From the NCBI GenBank assembly GCA_900763035.1, contig CAAFIS010000335.1, forward strand, positions 1 through 7,961: a stretch of 7,961 bases of DNA. The letters run 5' to 3'. Shown piece by piece: positions 1 to 5,341 of this stretch (positions are counted from its first letter, which is position 1; each line of letters begins with the position of its first letter). The notes beneath the pieces were generated by a model that worked only from the letters and a program-made list of their open reading frames with translations, searched no databases and was not told the origin of the DNA. Made by a program: the position numbers and the translations under genes. Source of the stretch: Clostridia bacterium. Its GTDB lineage: Bacteria > Bacillota > Clostridia > Oscillospirales > Acutalibacteraceae.

Positions 1-25
1 CGGCGCGGTAAAGATGGATTTGGAA

Positions 26-595
26 TCACTTCGTCTCCAACACCAGCGGATAATCGCCCAGGTGCTGGACGCGGAAGCCGTTTTGCTTGTAGGTTTCGTA
101 GTCAAACGCTTCCAGCTCGTCGATGGCCAGCTTGTGGAACTCATAGAAGTTGTGCCACCACTCGTAGCCGCTGCCCAGCGATGCACCAAGGTACGCATCG
201 GCGATGTCGCAGCCCATCTGCGGCGCGACATAGAAGGCACCCATGGCCAGCACATTGACCCCGTTGCCGGTGATGGCGCGCAGCGCCGCCGGAACGCTCT
301 CGACCACGCCCGCGTGTACGTGCGGGCACTTGCTGGCCGCGATGTGGATGCCCATGCCCGTGCCGCAGAAGATCAGCGCACGCTCGAACTCGTGCTCCGC
401 GATCATGCTGCCCACGTGCAGGCCGATGCGGTGGAACATCAGGTCGGTATCCTTGTCGGGATCGCTATCCGCCTGCACGCCGACGTCGGTGATCTTCCAG
501 CCCTTCGCCTTCAGGTGGGCGACGACCGCCTCCTTCAGCGGATAACCGGCGAAGTCTGCGCCGACCAGCAGATATTTGTCCTTGATCGTTTTCAT
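26..595 (-). CDS. RpiB/LacA/LacB-family sugar-phosphate isomerase homologue, atypical active site
   Basis: This 189-residue cytoplasmic protein has the aldose-ketose phosphate isomerase fold of the RpiB/LacA/LacB family. [12 protein letters not shown] (11-22) matches the GxDHAGxxLK start, [17 protein letters not shown] (73-89) contains the catalytic-type Cys77 and phosphate/oxyanion loop, and NVLAMGA (104-110) matches the NVLxxG block. Family members interconvert aldose and ketose phosphates such as ribose-5-P/ribulose-5-P or galactose-6-P/tagatose-6-P. Two differences stand out: the His after GxD is Phe15, and the His before NDxNVL (E. coli His99) aligns with glycine. The protein is also longer than typical RpiB (~150 residues), with a [16 protein letters not shown]-terminal extension. 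A change to another sugar phosphate is plausible. It follows the surface genes by 20 bp and may link them to intracellular sugar use or start a downstream metabolic set beyond the left edge. Confidence 0.93.
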   Translation of the reverse strand: MKTIKDKYLLVGADFAGYPLKEAVVAHLKAKGWKITDVGVQADSDPDKDTDLMFHRIGLHVGSMIAEHEFERALIFCGTGMGIHIAASKCPHVHAGVVESVPAALRAITGNGVNVLAMGAFYVAPQMGCDIADAYLGASLGSGYEWWHNFYEFHKLAIDELEAFDYETYKQNGFRVQHLGDYPLVLETK

Positions 596-602
596 GGTGA
601 TA

Positions 603-610
603 CCCCTTTC
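603..610 (-). promoter_or_regulatory. Ribosome binding site of the isomerase-family gene
   Basis: GAAAGGGG on the minus strand lies 7 bases before the ATG at 595, within the 20-bp gap after the preceding stop. It rules out the much longer upstream extension of this frame, which would run inside the neighbouring gene. Confidence 0.8.
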
Positions 611-615
611 TGCCG

Positions 616-1692
616 TTATTTCTCGCTGCCTTTGTTCTTCTTGACCATCGAGATCACCACGATCGAACCGACCGCGACAACGACGATGATCACCAGGATC
701 AACACCAGTGTCACCGGCTTCATACCGCCGCTCTTGTTCGCATCGGCGGCTTTCGTTTCGGTGGCGGCCGCCGTCGTCGGCGTCTCGCTCTCGGACGGCG
801 CGACCGGCGCGTCGGCCGGAGTCGTCGCCGTGGCATCCGGCTCGGTGACCGTTTCGCTCGGCTCGGTCGCGTTCGCCGTCGTATTCGGTGCCTGCGTGGC
901 CTGCGTCGCCGGGGCCTTCGTCGCCTGCGTCGTCGGGGCCTTCGTGGTGGCCGTGGTGGTGGCGGACGGCGTCAGCTTCATCGAGATCGTGCCGGGCACG
1001 TGCTTGAGGTTCTTCCCGTAAAGGAAATAGTGATCGAAATACACCATGCGGCGCACGTTGACCGTCGCGTTCATGCGGAAACCGAGCAGCGCAAGGTCGG
1101 TCTTGCTCGTATCGAGCGGCATGTTGTGCCAACCGTCGTTGAAGTCCTTAAAATCGGTCATCAGATACCCTTCCGTCATGGCCGGGATCTTGAACTGCCC
1201 GTCCTTGGCGGTGATGGTCATCACCGTGCCGTCCGTCTTGACGAAGGTCGCGTCGCCTTTGTTGAAGAAGAACATCGCCGCACCATTATCCTTGTTGCTC
1301 TTCGAGCCGGTGCCGTAGGGTGCGACCTCGATCGTATTGCGGGTATCGTTATTGACATAGAAGCCGATACCGTCCGCCTGCTGCAAAACAGACGAAGATA
1401 TCGCGCCCTTCGCCCGGGCGAACAGGAAGCTGTCCTGTCCGCAGCCGGAGATGGCCAGCCGTCCGTTCTTGTCGACGATACCGACGACGGCCGCGTGCTT
1501 GACCTCGACGTTGTAGGACCAGAAGCCGGGCCACTGGCTGATGTCACCGGACGGATAGCCGGAGTCGAAGCTCTCGATCTCCATCACATGGATGGTGCTG
1601 TCGGCGAACGGGTTCGCCGGGGCCGCCAGCGCGACCGGCGCACAGGCGAGCACCAGCAGCGCCGCCAGCAGCAGAGCGATCATCTTTTTCAT
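616..1692 (-). CDS. Secreted jelly-roll-like protein with Thr/Ala-rich stalk and C-terminal membrane anchor (putative glycan-binding)
   Basis: This 358-residue protein begins with a clear signal peptide (MKKMIALLLAALL..., likely cut near ALA-AP around residue 23-24). A globular domain follows (~30-235), then a Thr/Ala/Pro stalk (~238-318), a C-terminal membrane helix (~325-350) and a KKNK tail: a type I membrane protein. The globular part has a GIGFYVNND strand, an FKIP...YLMTDFKDFND segment, DLALLGFRM and a VYFDHYFLYG final strand. This order recalls the beta-jelly rolls of CBM11/CIA30-like and related carbohydrate-binding domains, but similarity is weak and the family is not assigned. No catalytic motif is evident. 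Being cotranscribed with a putative glycosidase and an esterase suggests substrate capture on the cell surface. The ATG at 1692 gives the typical signal peptide. An in-frame ATG at 1728 overlaps the preceding stop (ATGA) and has a closer GAGGG; it would add 12 mostly polar residues. Confidence 0.88.
   Translation of the reverse strand: MKKMIALLLAALLVLACAPVALAAPANPFADSTIHVMEIESFDSGYPSGDISQWPGFWSYNVEVKHAAVVGIVDKNGRLAISGCGQDSFLFARAKGAISSSVLQQADGIGFYVNNDTRNTIEVAPYGTGSKSNKDNGAAMFFFNKGDATFVKTDGTVMTITAKDGQFKIPAMTEGYLMTDFKDFNDGWHNMPLDTSKTDLALLGFRMNATVNVRRMVYFDHYFLYGKNLKHVPGTISMKLTPSATTTATTKAPTTQATKAPATQATQAPNTTANATEPSETVTEPDATATTPADAPVAPSESETPTTAAATETKAADANKSGGMKPVTLVLILVIIVVVAVGSIVVISMVKKNKGSEK
739..981 (-). 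repeat. Thr/Ala/Pro-rich stalk with imperfect QATKAP-type tandem repeats
   Basis: Residues ~238-318 of the type I membrane protein are low complexity. The first half is imperfect copies of a (T/A)TQATKAP unit, with repeated gcctgcgt and ggggccttcgt blocks in the DNA around 890-950. The second half turns acidic, with Glu/Thr/Pro. Such mucin-like segments hold a domain away from the membrane and are often O-glycosylated. The repeats make length variation between strains plausible. Confidence 0.75.
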
Positions 1693-1724
1693 CGTATGTT
1701 CCAACCTTTCCTGATCGGCAGCGG

Positions 1725-3140
1725 TCATGCCAGTCCCTCGATGAGGGTCTGGCACACCGCCTGTCCGTAGATGCGGGCAAGGAAGTCGTTCGGGTGATTG
1801 ACGCCGTTGCCGTTCATGTCGTCATAGCGCTTCTTCGTCAGCAGATACTGATGGATCTCGGTCATCGGCACCAGCGCCGTGCCGGAGGTATCGGCCACGA
1901 TGTTCTCCAGCGCGGTCTTGTACTTCGGCTGCAGGTTCGTCCAGCCGGCGCAGTCGGGGTTCGGCAGCGTCGTCGAGATCAGCAGGAACTCCGCCTTCGG
2001 ATTCGTCGCCCGCACGTCTTTGATCATTGCGCGGATGTTCTGCTCGTACTGCTCCACCGAGATCGGCACGCCGGAATCGTTCATCCCGAAGGCGATCAGC
2101 ACCAGATCCGGCGAGTGCTTGCTCACCCGCTCGTGGACCTCCGCCAGGCCCCAGTTCGTTTCCTTGCCGCCGACGGCGGTGTTGACGGTCTTGATGTTCG
2201 TATAGCCGTACGCCTTTTTCAGCTTCTCCGTCACCATGTCGGGATAGATCGGCATCATCGGTGAAAGGTTATGCGTGCTGCTCGCCTCGCAGCCGGTCAT
2301 GATGCTGTCGCCGTAATAGACGATGCTCACCTGCTGCTTGTTCTTCAGCTTGCCGATCGTGGTGGGCAGACGGCTGCCCGCATACGTCGGGGTCTTGCCT
2401 GTCCACTTGTCGCTGTGCGTATAGGTCACGGCCAGCTGCATCACGGCGAACTGGTCGCCGGAGGCATAGTTGACGTACCGTCCGGACGCGCTCGCACTGG
2501 CGATCGGTACGGACGCGGGCTTCGGCAGATAGTACTGATCGTAATTCCACGTGGCGATGCGCGTGTTGGCCGTCAGCTTGATGCGGCCGTTCTCCACGGT
2601 GTAGTCGCGGCCTTCTTCGTACTTCTCATTCAGCTCGGAATCCCACACGGCGATCACCTTGTCCGGCTTGTACAGCAGCGGCGCAGACTCGATCTCCTTG
2701 GTCTTGGCGTTCGGGAAGAACATGATCGACTCGTTATAGACCACGCTGCCCTTCCACACCGGCGACAGCCACGTGTCTACGTTGTATTTCAGGTATTCCT
2801 TCAGTCCGGACGGCGTTTCCGTCTGCCCGGCGGTCTTGCTCGTCGTCGGGGTCGACGCGGGCTTCGTCTCGTTCTTTCTGCCGGTGGTGGTCATGCTGCT
2901 TTGTCCTCCCTTGGTGTCGGTGACCTCCGGCTGCGTTCCCGACGCGTCGGAGGACGGATCGGACGCGGTCGGCCCGATCGCCGGCTCGCTCGTATCGCTC
3001 GCTGCGGACGATGGGTCGCTCGTATCCGGCGCGTCGTGGTCGATCAGGCTGAACACCAGACCGACGATCAGCCCCGCCAGCACGACCGCCAGCGCAGCCG
3101 CCGTCACGATCAGCTTGTTCTTTTGGAAAAACTCTTTCAC
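1725..3140 (-). CDS. Membrane-anchored SGNH/GDSL-family hydrolase (putative glycan esterase)
   Basis: This 471-residue protein has an N-terminal membrane helix (~10-33), a Ser/Thr/Asp/Pro spacer (~36-112), a beta-rich accessory domain (~118-260, YNESIMFFP, GRDYTVENGRIKL) and an SGNH hydrolase domain (~270-470). The signature blocks are YYGDSIMTG with nucleophile Ser279, VGG at 323-325 with the block II glycine, FGMNDSG with GxND at 352-355, and NGVNHPND with catalytic His449. The Asp usually three residues before that His is not seen: position 446 is Gly and 445 is Asn. The family removes acyl groups, often acetyl esters, from sugars or lipids. Given its surface anchoring and glycosidase-like neighbour, deacylation of a polysaccharide is the likeliest role, but this is inferred. 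Start is GTG. The stop lies 32 bp before the next gene's chosen start and overlaps an alternative ATG at 1728. Confidence 0.92.
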   Translation of the reverse strand: MKEFFQKNKLIVTAAALAVVLAGLIVGLVFSLIDHDAPDTSDPSSAASDTSEPAIGPTASDPSSDASGTQPEVTDTKGGQSSMTTTGRKNETKPASTPTTSKTAGQTETPSGLKEYLKYNVDTWLSPVWKGSVVYNESIMFFPNAKTKEIESAPLLYKPDKVIAVWDSELNEKYEEGRDYTVENGRIKLTANTRIATWNYDQYYLPKPASVPIASASASGRYVNYASGDQFAVMQLAVTYTHSDKWTGKTPTYAGSRLPTTIGKLKNKQQVSIVYYGDSIMTGCEASSTHNLSPMMPIYPDMVTEKLKKAYGYTNIKTVNTAVGGKETNWGLAEVHERVSKHSPDLVLIAFGMNDSGVPISVEQYEQNIRAMIKDVRATNPKAEFLLISTTLPNPDCAGWTNLQPKYKTALENIVADTSGTALVPMTEIHQYLLTKKRYDDMNGNGVNHPNDFLARIYGQAVCQTLIEGLA

Positions 3141-3147
3141 TTGCGTT

Positions 3148-3155
3148 CCTCTCCT
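3148..3155 (-). promoter_or_regulatory. Ribosome binding site fixing a GTG start
   Basis: AGGAGAGG on the minus strand lies 7 bases before the GTG at 3140. It is the only strong site in the 23-bp gap after the preceding stop. It supports GTG (read as Met) followed by KEFFQKNK as the true N-terminus, which gives the expected short basic segment before the membrane helix. Confidence 0.8.
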
Positions 3156-3163
3156 GTATCAGG

Positions 3164-5251
3164 TCACGACATCCCGTATTGGTAAGCCATGCGGCCGTAG
3201 GGCATCGTCTTGCCGCTGATGTAGTAGTCCATGATGTCCTTCGGGCTGTCGATGCCGTCCGCGGCCTTCACATACACGCCGCTCTTCGCCGCGCTGCCCA
3301 GCACGCTCAGCGGGATCTTCACCTGCATGACGTTGCCGTCCACGGTGTACTGCGCCGTACCGACGGAGGTGCCTTTGCCGTTCGCATCCAGCTTCTCCAC
3401 CGAGGTCGTGCCGTTCTTCTGCGGCTTGCGGCCGATGACGAACTCGAAGCCGTTCCAGCCTTTCTGGGCGATGGTGCCGGTGCCGACGAAGATGTTCATC
3501 CAGTTCTCGGACTTGCCGTCATAATCGGTGATGGCCTTTTCGGTGCGGATGTACAGATACAAGTTAGACCCGTCGTTGGCGGCCTTGATCTCCTGCAGGT
3601 TGTTGCGGGCGGCGGCCTGCGTATAACGCGTTTCGTCGCACAGGCCGAGGCTGTCGCGCGCCGGGGCGGCCGTACCGATGCTGCGCCACACGGTGGAAAC
3701 GTCCTTCCACTGGTCGGCGCTCTTGTTGATGTCGATCGTTTTCTTGGTCCCGGCGGCTTTGCCGTCGACACCCTTGAACTTGCGGATGTTCTGGATGGTC
3801 TGCATATAGAAGTTGTCGCCGAAACCGCCCCTCATCGGCTCGATATCGCGCGAATACTCCTCGTTGACCTCGTCGCAGAGCATATACTCGCCGTCCCACA
3901 TCTGCTTGGCGGAGCACCATTCGTTCCACTCGCCGATAAAGACCATGCTCGCGTTGCTCTTCAGCGCCGTGTCCCAAGTTGCCTGATAAAACGAGCCCTT
4001 GGCCACGTTGGCCGAAACGTTGACCTTTTTGATCGGGTCGTAACCGCGGCCCCAGTTGAGCCAGTTCTTCCGCGTCAGCGAGAAGGACATCGGCACGGCC
4101 GGGTGCGCTGCGGTGGTCACATTGATCGTGTCGTTGTGCACCTTGGCGGGATACGTCCACTCCATCCACGGCAGGCCGTTGTCCTTGAAGCTCTCCTGCG
4201 GCCACTGCGATTCCTTGAAGGAGAAGAACGCGCGCTCCTCGGCGGTGTAGTCCTCCGTCTTATAGGTCGAATCGTTGCGGCTGGCTGCCTCTTCCAGATC
4301 CAGCTCCACCGTGCTGTACGCCGCGATCAGCGGCTTGCCTTTATAGTAATACCACGCATCCTTGTACAGGCCCTTCTTATACAGGTTCTTGTATAGGAAC
4401 TTCACCGTTTCGATAGAATGCGAGTGGGTCATGAACATGACCTCCGGCACATCCCAGCCCTGCTTTTTCAGGTCGATCACCGCGCGCATGTACACGCCGA
4501 AGCTGTTCGTGCTCTTGGTAAAATCGGCATACCAGTCGTTCAGCGTGTTCGTCACGTCGAAGCAGATATAGTCGACGTTCGCCATCGCCAGCATCTGCAG
4601 CTGACGGTACACCACCCACGTGTCCAGCTGGTTGTAGTAGCCCCAGATCGGCTCGGACCACCAGTGCGGCTGCCACACCGGGCTGATCTCGGGATCGTAG
4701 GACTTCGGATCGGTCAGCAGCTTCAGGCCGTTCTCCATGGCCAAGATCTTCGTGCAGTCGTAGTTGCCTGCGGCATATTCGCCGCTGAACCCGCCCGCGA
4801 AGAACATCCCCACCTGCTTGCCGTTCTGCTTCGACATCGTCGAGAACGTCCGCCCGAGGGCATCGACGCCGACGAGGCTGTTCATGTCGTAGCCGTTTTT
4901 GGAGCTGTCTGCCTTATAGAGGGTATTGCCGATCTTGTTCATCGTTTTCGACAGCGACGTCGGCTTCGAGGACGTGCTGCTGTTCGAATGCCCGCGCGTC
5001 GTCGACGTGGCGCCGTCGGTACCGGAGGTCACGTCGCCGCCGGAGCTGTCCGGCACGGACGGCTCGTCCGGATCCGTCGGCTCCGGCAGATCGGATGCTC
5101 CGCTGCTCGTCGGATCGGACGTCGGCAGCTGCGGTCCGCTCATCATCGGTAGACACACCGCCACGACGATGATGCATAGCGCCACCGTCCCGGCGATGAT
5201 CCCGGTATAGAGCTTGTTGTTGAGTATTAGGTTTTTGATCTTTTCCAGCAT
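3164..5251 (-). CDS. Membrane-anchored GH71/GH99/WbsX-like putative glycoside hydrolase with C-terminal CBM9/DOMON-like domain
   Basis: This 695-residue exoprotein has a short cytoplasmic N-terminus, one membrane helix (~16-36), a Ser/Thr/Pro/Asp-rich spacer (~40-105), a putative TIM-barrel catalytic module (~147-500) and a beta-sandwich (~504-690). The catalytic assignment rests on GMFFAGG at the barrel start, WQPHWWSEPIWGYY (193-206), YICFDVTN (228-235), MFMTHS (272-277), GKPLIAAYS and FIGEWNEW (438-445), which resemble the GH71/GH99-like and WbsX (W-N-E-W) group. Glu441 and Glu444 are candidate acids, but this is by analogy only. The C-terminal part (DINKSADQW, DGSNLYLYIRT, MQVKIPLSVLG, VYVKAADG) looks like carbohydrate-binding DOMON-type domains. 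It probably faces outward as a type II membrane protein cutting or binding a polysaccharide; alpha-mannan or alpha-glucan would suit the family, but the substrate is unknown. The next gene starts 23 bp later. The architecture call is firm, the enzyme class moderate. Confidence 0.88.
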   Translation of the reverse strand: MLEKIKNLILNNKLYTGIIAGTVALCIIVVAVCLPMMSGPQLPTSDPTSSGASDLPEPTDPDEPSVPDSSGGDVTSGTDGATSTTRGHSNSSTSSKPTSLSKTMNKIGNTLYKADSSKNGYDMNSLVGVDALGRTFSTMSKQNGKQVGMFFAGGFSGEYAAGNYDCTKILAMENGLKLLTDPKSYDPEISPVWQPHWWSEPIWGYYNQLDTWVVYRQLQMLAMANVDYICFDVTNTLNDWYADFTKSTNSFGVYMRAVIDLKKQGWDVPEVMFMTHSHSIETVKFLYKNLYKKGLYKDAWYYYKGKPLIAAYSTVELDLEEAASRNDSTYKTEDYTAEERAFFSFKESQWPQESFKDNGLPWMEWTYPAKVHNDTINVTTAAHPAVPMSFSLTRKNWLNWGRGYDPIKKVNVSANVAKGSFYQATWDTALKSNASMVFIGEWNEWCSAKQMWDGEYMLCDEVNEEYSRDIEPMRGGFGDNFYMQTIQNIRKFKGVDGKAAGTKKTIDINKSADQWKDVSTVWRSIGTAAPARDSLGLCDETRYTQAAARNNLQEIKAANDGSNLYLYIRTEKAITDYDGKSENWMNIFVGTGTIAQKGWNGFEFVIGRKPQKNGTTSVEKLDANGKGTSVGTAQYTVDGNVMQVKIPLSVLGSAAKSGVYVKAADGIDSPKDIMDYYISGKTMPYGRMAYQYGMS

Positions 5252-5257
5252 AGCGTG

Positions 5258-5263
5258 ACCTCC
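5258..5263 (-). promoter_or_regulatory. Ribosome binding site of the glycosidase-like gene
   Basis: GGAGGT on the minus strand lies 6 bases before the ATG at 5251. It supports that start over internal methionines. It lies only about 14 bases after the large hairpin, so the folded stem need not cover it. Confidence 0.8.
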
Positions 5264-5277
5264 ACAGGAATATTCCC

Positions 5278-5317
5278 TGCCGCTCCGCCCCGCCCTTGCG
5301 GACGGGGCGGAGCGGCA
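5278..5317. terminator. Strong GC-rich hairpin between the repeat-protein gene and the downstream operon
   Basis: Bases 5278-5292 are perfectly complementary to 5303-5317, giving a 15-bp stem of mostly G-C pairs around a 10-base loop that can partly close further. It begins 24 bp after the stop codon of the upstream gene and ends about 26 bp before the next start codon. Neither strand has a T tract after the stem, so it is not a textbook intrinsic terminator. It may be a weak terminator, an RNA-stability or processing element, or an attenuating structure that gives the two sides different expression. Confidence 0.55.
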
Positions 5318-5341
5318 TGATCGGTGTGGGCGGATCTTGCG

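Noticed and set aside
890..950. Short DNA repeats resembling a CRISPR or satellite array
   Set aside because: They are in frame, irregular and explained by the Thr/Ala/Lys/Pro coding stalk; there are no unique spacers.
14..1021. Long plus-strand open frame (335 codons) opposite the isomerase and jelly-roll genes
   Set aside because: It is antisense to two well-supported genes, has no recognisable domain and has low-complexity Val/Ala stretches mirroring the Thr-rich stalk. High GC makes long antisense frames common.
596..1132. Upstream extension of the isomerase frame by 179 codons
   Set aside because: It runs inside the preceding gene in another frame, is Arg/Asp/Gly-rich without domains, and a strong ribosome site with ATG at 595 marks the real start.
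1659..1671. Lipobox-like VLAC in the signal peptide of the jelly-roll protein
   Set aside because: The -2 residue is Leu and a good signal peptidase I site (ALA-AP) follows; the C-terminal membrane helix already anchors the protein.
1000..1770. Plus-strand open frame of 256 codons
   Set aside because: It overlaps the signal peptide and globular domain of the jelly-roll gene on the other strand and shows no domain.
2271..3185. Plus-strand open frame of 304 codons opposite the SGNH gene
   Set aside because: Arg-rich composition and no domain; the minus strand holds complete SGNH catalytic blocks.
3179..4396. Plus-strand open frame of 405 codons opposite the GH-like gene
   Set aside because: It is antisense to a gene with clear motifs and architecture; its translation is His/Val/Arg-rich with no recognisable family.
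4418..5152. Plus-strand open frame of 244 codons
   Set aside because: It is antisense to the N-terminal half of the GH-like gene, with compositional bias only.
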